64,000 bases of DNA from Ophiura sarsii (lineage: Eukaryota > Echinodermata > Ophiuroidea > Amphilepidida > Ophiuridae). The stretch spans positions 12,791,855-12,855,854 of the forward strand of contig CM069449.1 of the NCBI GenBank assembly GCA_035610835.1, written 5' to 3'. Under the pieces are notes generated by a model. It was not told the origin of the DNA. It did no database searches and saw only the letters and a list, made by a program, of their open reading frames with translations. This document shows positions 54,091-64,000 of the stretch, piece after piece; positions within the stretch are counted from its first letter, which is position 1, and each line of letters opens with the position of its first letter. The position numbers and the translations under genes were made by a program.

Positions 54091-54229
54091 GAATAGGGGT
54101 ATACGGAAATAAATAATATTGATAGCTTCATTCAGTATTTTGGCCTTATATTACCATCCTCCCCCGACTGCCATCTCCCGTCGGTAAATCCTTCCCATAG
54201 TGTCAAAATATTATACGCCCTATCCATTA

Positions 54230-55195
54230 TTAATTACGGAAAATATTCATACGGGAAATCATCATACATTAACACTTTACACGCGGCTATTAGTTATAAA
54301 ACAGATTTTTCAAAAACCTTTTCCAATTTTCAAAGTCTATCTCAAGGATTACCGAAGCAATACTAGGCATGCTTGTACTTATTTCAATGCATTCCTCATG
54401 GGGATTCCAAATACAGGGTGACCCAGAAAATGTTTAACCCAAAAATCACAAAATTAAAAATTAAAAAAAATAATAATAAAAAAAAATATGGCATTCCTTT
54501 TTCAACAGTTATGTAAACAATTTATTCAGCTTACTGGAGAATTTTAGATCATGTAATTTGGCCTTACCAAACTAAATATACACTTGATTGTGTGACAGGG
54601 GATGTTTTCGCCCTTTTGTAAAAGTGAAAAAATTGTAACTTGGTTCAGATATGAAACTTAATTCTGTTCTAAGTACAGTGAGTTAATAATCTTTTCTTTT
54701 GATCTGTATTTATCAAATTAACATTTTCAAATGAAGTCAAGGGAACTTCCCTTCTTGTTTTCAAAGTCTCTTATATAATAATAATATTGATTTACATAAT
54801 AAATGAATATTGATGAGATACTGTACGGAAAGAAATGGTTTCAAACAGGCACTTGTTCTGCTCATGTAGCATGAAACCATTTTTTGTTCACTTCACTTAC
54901 ACTACAAAACAACACTTCTTACAAAATTACACGTATTTTAAGTTTCGTGTGGCCTATTTTTATGATCTAAAATGTTTCAGAAAGTTAAATGTATGGTGCA
55001 CATAGCTGGTGAACGAGTTATGCAATATTTTGTTATTTTAATGGTAAAAAAAATGAATTTTGTGATTTTTGGGTTCAACAATTTCTGGGTCACCCTGTAT
55101 GGTAATGAAATTCAATAATGTTGACATTTCTTAAACATTTTGTGAAATGTCGTCTGCAGACGCCTACTGCGTGGTAAGTGTTTTAAAGCTCTTCT
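54230..55195. repeat. Family D repeat, inverted copy split by a MITE
   Basis: 54230-54413 and 55098-55195 are two halves in the opposite sense to 29893-30125 (ACACGCGGCTATTAG, AAAACAGATTTTTC, GTACTTATTTCAATGCATT, then GAAATGTCGTCTGCAGACGCC). The element at 54414-55097 lies between them. Confidence 0.75.
54414..55097. mobile_element. 684-bp mariner-type MITE (CAGGGTGACCC ends)
   Basis: CAGGGTGACCCAGAAAATGT...AACCCAAAAATCACAAAATT is mirrored by AATTTTGTGATTTTTGGGTT...ATTTCTGGGTCACCCTG. TA flanks at 54412-54413 and 55098-55099. Confidence 0.88.
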
Positions 55196-55727
55196 AAGTC
55201 TACAAAATTATTCAAATGAAGGAAATAAGAAAACAAACAAAATGATAACTTACCGATATGGAAAATCACAGCATTACGGATATATCAAAAATCTGCATCA
55301 GAATGTCTTCGTCAAATACCATCAGAGACGTTCCTCCAAATGTTAAATCAATTATGAAATTGCGATGGGTGCATTATCATCTAGAAAAATAAGTTCATTT
55401 GGCTAGGTGATTGACGTACAGATCCTGATTGGGCAAACACCGTCCGGTGACTCTTTATTTAAGCTGATATGATGAACTGCAATCTTGCCGCGACACCGCG
55501 ACACCGGTTTTATCAATGACTGTACGTGTACACCACACCCCGCTCGTTATGCTACCAATTCAATCCCATCGCACACGCTCAACCTGCATAGCATTTCTAG
55601 CACAGCACTGGTTTCGTGCCTGCCTCATTCCCCGAGCTAGTGTATAACTATATTTGTTCCATGATATAAGTAGTAGTAATAGTATCGACGAGCAAAGCGA
55701 GGAGAACTATTACGTACTAACAGCGCA

Positions 55728-55895
55728 GCACTACCGTTCGATATGTCATGTATGTGACAGCTACCGTTCGATATGACAGCACTACCGTTCTATACTATTC
55801 TATACTAGCTACCGTTCGATATGACAGCACTACCGTTCTATACTATTCTATACTATTCTATATAAAGCATGTATGTGACAGCTACCGTTTGATAT
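55728..55895. repeat. Minisatellite of CTACCGTTCGATATGACAG / TTCTATACTA words
   Basis: CTACCGTTCGATATG occurs four times or more, alternating with TTCTATACTATTCTATACTA. Confidence 0.85.
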
Positions 55896-56309
55896 GTGTG
55901 ACAGCTGGGAGGTTGCATTTCTTCACACATCTTTAATGTGACAGGTTGGGTCTCTATAATTACAGATCAGCTAGTGTTATGTCTACATGTTGGCAGGTAA
56001 AGTTATCTAGTCATTGAACTTTTGAATGGTCAAAATACAAATCAAGTATGTGGTGTGTGTGTGCGTGGTGTTTATATGTTCCAATGCCAGTGATATTTAG
56101 AATGACACATTTGAACTCCAGGTATAAGCTAACAAGATAGGAGTTGGATTCACCAAGCATTTTGTTGTTGTTTATAATGGTCAAAAGCGGGGGTCAGAAG
56201 ACAATAGGAGAGAAATGGCAAACACTAGTGAGGGTTCCTGAAGTTTTTGCCAGTGATTCCAAGAACACTATATACACAGTTGAAAGTGTTTTACTTTTAC
56301 AATGACATC

Positions 56310-56560
56310 TCAAATTCGTAGCAATTTAGGTGCTGTTATCAGGAGTCTGGTCATCTCAGGTTATTGTTTGTAAGTTTCAAAGTCAATAAATTCAGGGTGC
56401 TGCAGTATATGAGTTTCAATGGCAACTTCATATTGGTAGCGTTTTATGTGCTGTTATCAAGAGTGTGGTCATCTCAGGTCATTGGTTAGTCTTGAAGTCA
56501 GTATAAGGTCAGGGTGCTGTACTAATGTATGAGTTTCAAAGTCAATTAATCTGTCCATGC
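56310..56560. repeat. Tandem pair of about 125-bp units
   Basis: Both copies contain TAGC-(A/G)TTT(A/T)-GTGCTGTTATCA, GAGT-TGGTCATCTCAGGT and CAGGGTGCTG followed by TATGAGTTTCAA. Confidence 0.7.
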
Positions 56561-58779
56561 AATGCTTTAAGATGACAACTCTTTGACCATTGTACAAATG
56601 TTTATATTACCAAAAAGGCACCTTGTCCATCTCTACACCATAATAGCATATGTGTCATGATCTATATACTATATATTAAGTGTCAAAGCTAGGCATGTGC
56701 CAGATACTTCCATTCCTCACATTAATACCAGGTCAACAATTACTCTTTCTATGGTCATGTCAAAGTCCCCACATCTCAAACTAAAGAGCACTGACAGGTA
56801 TTCAAACATTTCAGTAACAGCAAGGGTGGCTTGGTATGTGGCCATTTACTGTCATAATTAATGAGTTCCAAAGTGAATAACTCATTCACACAACTATTAA
56901 TTTCTTACGCTTACGAAAATAAAGTACACTAAAAATGCAGCGCTCGCCCATGATAGTAGGCTATTAATGTATATGCTGTATTGCCCTTGCTATCAAGGCC
57001 TTATCTTATTGCACTCATTTATTAGTATCCAAAACTACATTATTATTGCAATTGCTATACTATTCCAACACTGTATTACTTCACACGTTACATTACACTA
57101 ATTTTACCTATGCCCAGTATTCACCCATCATTGCTACGTCTGTACGTGGAGGATAGGCAAGACACTTTGGTTTGAGTGTTTCGGGAAGTCAGCGTTTGAC
57201 AGCCTCTGGGGTGTAGTTATGTTTTGACAAAATACCCCATTATATCAAAACAACTACTAAATACATAAGTTATGAATAATAATGGTGTGGCGTATGACCC
57301 CATAAGGACACGGCATCTCTCATACATTGCCCAATAGGTATAGGGTTAATAAGACTCTACATCTGATGGGAGATAATACTCCTAACCAGAGAGGGAGAGA
57401 TATAGGGTAGTAAGCCAGGATAGTGAGCCTTAGACTTGAGGTCAAGTATAATGCTGTATGAGCTATAGAGTATTATGCTGGTTCGCAGATAGGCGCGACA
57501 CTAATGCTATAAACATTTCATACTACTGGTGTATAGACCCCTATCTCTCTTACAATCGTTTTTGGGCGAAAAGCGGGAGTGGCTCGCATCAGTATTTCCA
57601 TTTTATCGTAGCTAGACTACCGAGTGACGGGTTTGTATGGTAAATCGTTACATCTGAATCGGTTAACGCTGATGCCACAACATCTCGTACCATATTCACT
57701 ATTTCATCTGTTAAAGTAATACTTCTGACATCAATCATCAAAGCGTCAGGGGTTTTCAGTTGGTGGCACGCTCATAACGATTCGCCAACATATCTTTAAT
57801 TTGGAAATATGTTTGACGATATTTGACTTTCAAGTGTCGCATGCACAGACACCGGGGGGGGGGGGGGGGGGGGGGCTCAGATTTTGTTTTAAATGGTAGG
57901 GATGTGCCGGCAGCAAAATGAAAATTGACCTTAACTTTTACCAATTTTGGGGGGAAATAGAAAGATATAATAACCAAAATCAAATAATTTTCCTACAGAT
58001 TTTACAGATGTTGATAAAATGTCTGTGAAAAACACCAAATGTAATGATTTTAGACCCATACATTTACCAAGAATGGCTAAGAAAAAGGGTCATTCATTTA
58101 CCAGATGGGTAAAAAATGTGACCCTAATTGGCGGCACATCACCGTGACCTCATATTCACTAAGTACCTCCCCCCCCCCCCCCCCCACCCCCGACACCTGT
58201 ACGTGGTGTTGCCCGTTTTTGAAGGTCACAATTGACAAATTCACGCACTCAGTGGTTAATTAAGCAATATTGAGTTTGTAATAGACTTCCTAAACCACCC
58301 ACGATGTTTTTCAACTGCTCACCATTGTTCACCATTGTACCACTTAATAATCAATATTTTTAAAATGTACAATTTATCAAACCATTTTGAAAACAGCGTT
58401 GACACATGTAAGCGTAATGTAGACTTCCCTGTTCCGGCGTTACCGTGAAGCATTCATAGATCCAGATTTAAAGATAATCTAATGCATGAAGAATCATTCC
58501 AATAAGTAAGTATCGACAAAATACAGCGTTGGTTCGTGCAAGCATAACGTTAGATTCACCGTGAATCAACAGAAAATCAACAGATAAGAGATTTCACAAA
58601 ATCAGAATCGACACTGATACTTATAGTCTATCCATCTGAGACCGATCTTCCAATCATGTGACCGAGCCATTCCATTGACTGGGAGAGGAGGCTATTTTCT
58701 GACGAAAATATCGATAGAATCAGTAGAGTGGAAAACGGCCATAATAAAAAATAATTATGTTACCCACCTATTTTTATCA
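56561..58779. other. Gene-free region with two homopolymers
   Basis: 22 G at 57854-57875 and 17 C at 58169-58185, the first followed by a GTGCCG-type repeat (57900-58145). 58395-58440 and 58515-58560 share ACA-CGT-AAGC(G/A)TAA words. No exon supported. Confidence 0.4.
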
Positions 58780-58941
58780 TCAAAACCCAAGTTGTGCCAT
58801 GAGAGTCAGTTTAATTGACGTTGCAAAGACAGGTATAGCTTTCCCTTCCAATTTCTCCATTTCAAAAAAATCTTTCAATTTGGCAAGCACTGGCAGCATC
58901 TCATCTTTAATGGTCTTAGTTGGTGCCATTTTTAAGCTCTA
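58780..58941 (-). CDS. Possible terminal exon of an unidentified gene (b)
   Basis: On the minus strand, ATG at 58929 in an AAAATGG context opens 49 codons: MAPTKTIKDEMLPVL, then KLKDFFEMEKLEGKAIPVF and KLTLMAQLGF, then TGA. The frame extends upstream by AGC TTA AAA to an in-frame TAG that could instead be an acceptor (GTACAGTAG|AGC). Composition is lysine- and hydrophobic-rich like a helical protein and unlike nearby noise. It may be a terminal exon following 59139-59239, or a small stand-alone ORF. Family unknown. Confidence 0.3.
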
Positions 58942-59138
58942 CTGTACTACAGGCCTCTATGAACAGGTACATGTAGAGTGATAGACCCCGATGAAGACAA
59001 CCTTTCATTTTACAGTCAGAAAATAAATTTTATTTAGTTTGTCAACATTTAAATTGTATAATATTTGTTTGAAAATTAAAATCGTACCTTTCAATATTGA
59101 TACCATATCATTGTAAGCGTATGTGTTTCTTTCTATAC

Positions 59139-59239
59139 TTAACAAGGAAATCTGATTGATTCGGACATGCAGACAGAACAACATAGGGATACGAAGTTTC
59201 ATATAATTGTACAACCATTTTATCATAGGCCCGGCCAAC
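59139..59239 (-). CDS. Possible exon of an unidentified gene (a)
   Basis: After a good acceptor (TTTATTTTCAG) the minus strand encodes VGRAYDKMVVQLYETSYPYV then VLSACPNQSDFL, a natural-looking protein segment. The frame ends in a stop at 59108. Two donor-like sites precede it: CTT|GTTAAG at 59144 and TTAA|GTATAG at 59139, so the exon end is uncertain. The sequence does not match a family I can name. It could be part of a gene with the open segment at 58780-58941, or chance. Confidence 0.3.
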
Positions 59240-59754
59240 CTGAAAATAAACATTATTTACTGTTGGAAACATTACAAGATAGCAAATAAAAATTAAATGT
59301 GGCCTCCTACATTATGCTAAATGTTAAAAGTCCATCACTTTCGATCTTTTTCAGCTTTGTGATTCTATTCATAGGCCGAAATCACAGGTGACGAGGCAAA
59401 GCCTTTTGATTTCAGATAATGCGCAAATGGTTCGATATTTGTCCATCTGTGAATGGTACACTAGACGTAGCTGCTATGTGCATGCGTGTGATGAAATAAT
59501 ATACATTGGAACAGTGTTGTGTGTTTTTGCATAAGGCAGCTTGATTGTTTCAATTCACATTATAGATGAGGTTCGACTGGAGGTTGGAATAAAATGGGAT
59601 CCTTCGACAAATAGCAAATATACGCCAGAAGACAGCACATGTTATTTTTGCTCATCTCCCCTGCCCATCCGAGCACCAAAGATCGCTCCTCGATGGATAG
59701 ACTATAGGATGGATTAAATATTATGCATTATATATTCATAAGTGAAATTGTAAT

Positions 59755-59871
59755 TCGGGAGTACTACAGGGCGATACGCTGGCACCATACTTATTTGTGA
59801 TTGTCATGGACTACATAATGCGTACATCGCTCACCACTGAGGACGGTTACACTGTGAGAAGGCGTATGTCA
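59755..59871 (+). pseudogene. Reverse-transcriptase fragment (QGDTLAP type)
   Basis: Encodes SGVLQGDTLAPYLFVIVMDY followed by IMRTSLTTEDGYTVRRR. The LQGD-LAP-LF motif is conserved reverse-transcriptase block C of a different lineage from the CR1/L2 fragment at 13905-15522. It is cut off by the dispersed repeat starting at 59884. Confidence 0.7.
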
Positions 59872-59883
59872 TTATGTATACGG

Positions 59884-60098
59884 TATAGGCCAAAATGCAG
59901 GGAATTACTGCTAAAGGTTGTTAACCATCCGGCCAGTTTGTGTACTACTCAATGGGCAAATTTCATGTCATCTGGTGGTTCTAAAATAAGAACCATTGGA
60001 GCTATGATACTCAAACATTTGAATACGACTATTCTAACGATGACCCTTCATGTAAAATCGAGAACATCAAGTTGAAAATCGGGCCAGCAATCGGAACA
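59884..60098. repeat. Dispersed repeat, copy 2 (pair with 20024-20239)
   Basis: Same blocks and order as the first copy. It abuts the 3' break of the reverse-transcriptase fragment, so it may be part of the same retroelement or a later insertion. Confidence 0.7.
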
Positions 60099-60315
60099 AT
60101 CTGCTCTGGAACAGAAGGGGGTGATCGTCGGAGAGTGACTCAAATATAAGTAAGGGGAAAGATTCGCGAAAAAGGGAATATGTGAGTGAAATTCCTACTG
60201 TTTAGGCACAATTTGACTCATTCGGTAAGATTCCCGCATTTTTGTCATGGTTTTTACACGAGGGTTTCAAACATTGAAGTTTAAGATGAAATAAGGTTTT
60301 ATTGTTCGAGAAGAT

Positions 60316-60440
60316 TAAAGGTCGGTTCATACTCCTGTCGTTGCGCATTGCCCGTCGTCGACGGATATCGACGCACGAGTTGAATCAATGCCATTTTTAT
60401 CCAGCGACGTCGGCCGATGCGCAACAACGCGTATATTCCC
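60316..60440. mobile_element. Damaged relative of the 37246-37372 MITE
   Basis: AGGTCGGTTCATACTCCTGTC, GTCGTCGACGGATATCGACG and CGACGTCGGCCGATGCGCAAC follow the same plan, but the right terminal repeat has decayed. Confidence 0.6.
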
Positions 60441-62784
60441 GCGGGCCGTTGGCTAACAAATATACAACAAGCGCTATCGGCCCTTTTAGCAAGTGATAAA
60501 TAACAAGAGAAGTAATTTCCAATTTGCAATCAAGGATTGATTGCAAATGGGTTTTTCAATATTAACCGAAAATAGAAATTGCTTACGTTCATTTGCTTAT
60601 TACATTTGTATGGCATTCAACACAGTCATTGTCATTCCAAAGTTTAATATTTATAATATAGATTGACATTAATGAACCAATGACAATCGTGCTGTAAAAA
60701 TCACGTGAGCGCGGGAAGCAAACTGCCAAGTATTGGTACTGAGCGCTACATTATTTCATCGGGGATTTGATGTACGCTGGTTGTATGACTTTTACTTTCT
60801 GCTATCAGACGATATTGGAGTGTTTGTATACCCGGTAAGTATACAATCTTTGGACTGGTTGATATTAGGAATTGTATAGAGGTGGAGACATCTTAAATGT
60901 AAATTGTTTTCGGAGAAAGCTGAATGAATGTACATTTTAAGAATGATGAACATGGATAACTTACCGAGTCATCAGGGTGTGTTTCACGGGGATGTGTCAT
61001 TAGGTTTAGGGTCATTAGTTTCGGCATGCGTCAAATTGGTTTTTACCTTATAACTTTAGTCATTGAAGTGAAGTCATAGACGAATTCAAACTTTGGAGTA
61101 AGATCTTAGAATAGAATAGAATAAGTTCATCTGAATTGTTTGTAGATATAATGGGCCGTATTCTCTTAGGTATTTAAACGTGGTTTTAAGCTAAACACGC
61201 GTTTTAATTTGATTTTAAACACATCGTTTAACTAAACGCAATTCTCGAAATTGTGTTTAATTTAAACACGCGTCTAACTCGCTGAAGAGTGTCTTACTTT
61301 TATTAGCGGGTAGTTTAACTCGCGTTTAACTAAACTTCTGCATCAATTGAATGTCGTGATTTTCGGAATAAAGATTTTTCAAATGATGGCTCTTAATCTA
61401 AAGACAATTAATTAGTTAATCAACGATTCATTGGTAAATTATTTGTATTTTGTACATATTAAAAAAGGTGTAGACCTTTAGTATGATTGTCTGAATGAGT
61501 AAATGAATGCAGAATTTAGATAGATAACCAGAGAGGTGTTAAATAGAATAGAAAGTGCACCACATTTAAAATCCAATTCGAGTACCCTTTCAAGTACTAC
61601 TTATCCGATAACGCCTTTGTACCAGTCAGTGACCATGAAATGCCCAACCACTCGAAGCATCTTATTCATAAGCAGCCTGTGTTAGGAGTCTCTGTCACAG
61701 TCGACCGCGCATCGCTCTACTTGATCGTACTAGGGACCTGCCTTGAAAACGACCCGGTTGTGACGTTTAGCGGAGAAACATTTTCGAGAACATTTCTTCG
61801 TGACGTAATTCCGGCCAGGAAGCAAATGTTGCCAATTTCTAATTCCTTGCAAAGTTACGACAGCGAAAACGCGATCAAAATTGGACGATTATAGCGAAAG
61901 TTACGACATTTTCGGCAATTCCCCCTTAAGTGTGAAACACTTATTTTTCATAGTGTTATCATATTGTTACGCGTATAAGTGCGGACATTATAACATATAG
62001 AAAATTTAAGCAGACTATTTTCCGCATATATTTCATGTATTTTTGTTAAGGCCCAAGTGGATCTAAATTCAGATCCTCGGTTTACCTCAATCATGAAGCT
62101 AGCATACCCCATATCTGACTGTCCTCTATCTGACAGCTTGTCTGGCGACACGACCAACTAACTCTAGGCTATACCAGCGAATGGCTATACACAGTGGTGT
62201 ACTAGCAGCGCAGATACAGTATGATCTGTGACTGATAATGCAATTAAAAAATGTATTGTATTGCTGGTGGTAAGGAGGATGTATTTTATACATCTAGGCC
62301 CAAGTTGGCCCAAATGTAAATAAAGGTGTGACAATTTCGGGAAAAAAGTGGAGGTAGTTCTTTGTGTCGATAAAGTTAGTGTGTGAGGCACTAGGTTTTG
62401 ATGTAGGTGACGCTGACGCAATGTCAGTCAAATGTCCTTTTGGTTCGAGTCTCGGCGATCGATCATCACTTGTAATAACAAGTACCTCAAAGAAGTACCT
62501 GATCGAATAAATATGAATTCATCTAGTAAGTTTATTTCGATGATGTTCATCTGCGTATGTCATTTAATCACAAATATGCACGCGTATACATGTTCTTTTA
62601 TTTGAGCATTTTAATAAATATAAAAAATGGATGGCACGTCAAATAACTACATGTGGGACAACACTTAGCTAATGAGAACAATCAGCTAATTATATAATTT
62701 TGTATACGCCGCCTGTCAAGAACGTACACTGGGTTGTCTACATGTTATACTTAACCAAGAAAGAATTTTAAATATTACTCTGCT
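60441..62784. other. Gene-free region with a GGGCCGTATTCTC repeat
   Basis: 61152-61330 shares GGGCCGTATTCTC, TTTTAGCTTAAA-like and AAACACG words with 63704-63745 and repeats TTTAAACACG/CGTGTTTAAA words, suggesting another palindromic family. No gene supported. Confidence 0.4.
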
Positions 62785-63056
62785 GGTTCTCGCGAGTATT
62801 TAATTGAGTTTCGCTTGTCATAGATTCTGCTAGAATCATGCTTATAGGTCATTATAAAGTGTTAATATTTCGGCTGCTAGAGACTCTCAACAAAGGCTTT
62901 GTATACATAAGTGCTCGTTCTTCTGGTGTCCATGTTAACACAGTCCCCTGTGGTCTAGTGGCTAATCCTATCGCCGCGAATGCGAGAGGGATCGGGTTCG
63001 AGACAGTGTATTTTAAAGGTCTTCGTTAATTTAATTCACGCCAGATTGTCCTAGTC
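62785..63056 (+). repeat. tRNA-bearing dispersed repeat, copy 2
   Basis: Contains GATTCTGCTAGAATCATG, GAGACTCTCAACAAAGGC, then at 62944-63010 a tRNA-Glu-like piece (CCCCTGTGGTCTAGTGGCTA with a B-box-like GGGTTCGAGAC) and, after it, TTAATTTAATTCACGCCAG. The tRNA part cannot form a full cloverleaf. Confidence 0.55.
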
Positions 63057-63255
63057 TAAATATAATTTAAAATAGTAATAATCTGAATTAACCAATATCT
63101 TTACAATAACTCGTTTTGATCTATACATAGCCTACAATGAAAATGAAGAAATAATTATCAATTACCAAGTAATAAATGAGTAAAAGGTAAATACTATTAT
63201 ATAGGCCTTAATATCACTACTTAAGATTTTAACGAAATAAAATAAAATGAGACAT

Positions 63256-63330
63256 GCAAAACCTGGGAATTGAACCCGTGGTCGCCGATTGTAATCAATA
63301 GAGTCCTGCATAGCAAGCCACAGCGGTTGC
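63256..63330 (-). tRNA. tRNA-like sequence
   Basis: On the minus strand GCAACCGC...GGCTTGCTATGCAGG, an anticodon-like loop ATTACAA (TAC, valine-type) and GGGTTCAATTCCC. The outer ends GCAA and TTGC pair. Several stem mismatches; probably a pseudogene. Confidence 0.35.
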
Positions 63331-63859
63331 AGTTGTGAGAGACGTGTTTTTGCCGTATACATCAATAACATGTTTCATCGTTAAAATTGTGCTTGTCATG
63401 CGATATTTGTATATGACCCTCGCACAAATATTGTTTGTTATGTTGCAATAGTCCTTATTTTGAAAAGATAATGGTTAACAGTTTTAACCATAAAACATGA
63501 AAACACCCACCCGACCGGCAATCGCTGCGAGCCGAAGGATAGCTAGCTATAGGTATCGCTAAAATACTCGTGCATTTGATGTATTTAATTTTTAACTATG
63601 ATGTCTTACCTGGACCACTATATATTATATACATGCATGAATTTACCCTACGAGCTCCCTGGGGATGATATTTGTATATTTTAAAAACGTGTTTAGTTAA
63701 ATACTACGGGGCCGTATTCTCGTACTAAACACGGTTTTAGCTTAAAGCCAGAGGTTGCTTCAATGTAATCTGGTAATCTCAGGATGCAGTACAAGCACAC
63801 TGTTCAATGGGATAATTGAGCCAATTAAATCCTTGTTTTGCATTGAAACGTACAGAAAA

Positions 63860-63998
63860 GAAATGGTTCATTAGAGGTACTAGTCAGTGAGACTTTTCAA
63901 ATTTGTATCAGTATATGAATTTAGATTATATTTCTCAATACAATGATTTCAACAAATGTGAAAAATCTCGCTGATTAGTTTCTCTAATGAACCATTTC
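63860..63998. repeat. Palindromic element at the window end
   Basis: GAAATGGTTCATTAGAG...ACTAGTCAGTGAGA pairs with CTCGCTGATTAGT...CTCTAATGAACCATTTC. It may continue past the window. Confidence 0.65.
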
Positions 63999-64000
63999 AT

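Noticed and set aside
12878..63330. Functional tRNA genes
   Set aside because: All eight or so tRNA-like pieces have A/B boxes but mismatched acceptor or anticodon stems; treated as pseudogenes or SINE parts.

Overview
This window looks like nuclear DNA of an invertebrate animal, most likely a deuterostome such as an echinoderm or hemichordate. It is AT-rich, genes are split by long GT..AG introns, and most of it is repeats: terminal-inverted-repeat (TIR) elements, fragments of non-LTR retrotransposons, tRNA-derived pieces, satellites and long G/C homopolymers. A large leucine-rich-repeat GPCR without introns fits the expanded receptor repertoires of these animals. Nothing prokaryotic, viral or CRISPR-like is visible. 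The species cannot be named from sequence alone.

Genes. (1) 796-935 and 4105-4341 (+) are the last two coding exons of a gene that starts left of the window; the tail may be a carbohydrate-binding beta-sandwich. (2) 28637 to 19667 (-) is a complete four-exon gene for a 210-residue NAD(P)H-binding protein of the biliverdin reductase B / flavin reductase type; all splice phases agree. (3) 39609-42809 (-) is an intronless 1066-residue receptor with a signal peptide, about 22 LRRs and seven membrane segments (LGR type C / relaxin receptor / GRL101-like). (4) 58780-58941 and 59139-59239 (-) may be exons of an unidentified gene. (5) 35339-35782 (-) encodes an acidic repeat protein inside a TIR-bounded element. 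The genes are unrelated and show no sign of co-regulation.

Layout. 0-5 kb: gene tail whose 3.2-kb intron holds a 1352-bp palindromic element. 6.7-10.2 kb: a satellite of about 20 monomers near 175 bp. 10.2-19.4 kb: repeats, tRNA-like pieces and a broken CR1/L2-like reverse transcriptase carrying a 240-bp hAT-type MITE with an 8-bp target duplication. 19.4-28.7 kb: the reductase gene, with five TIR or palindromic elements in its introns, including a 2.5-kb element holding three tRNA-like modules and a 753-bp near-perfect hairpin. 29-39.4 kb: MITEs, a fold-back with tRNA-like half arms, a possible solo LTR, the acidic-ORF element and a TCATCG repeat. 39.5-42.8 kb: the receptor. 43-64 kb: duplications, mariner-type MITEs, minisatellites and two more retroelement scraps.

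The main unifying pattern is several palindromic element families nested in one another and in genes. Many have readable target duplications (TA, TWA, TTTA, 8 bp), which allow insertion order to be inferred. I found no wholly new biochemical system. The strongest candidates for follow-up are the tRNA-module element, the hairpin next to a splice donor, the triplicated splice donor and the elements that share ends but carry different internal words.
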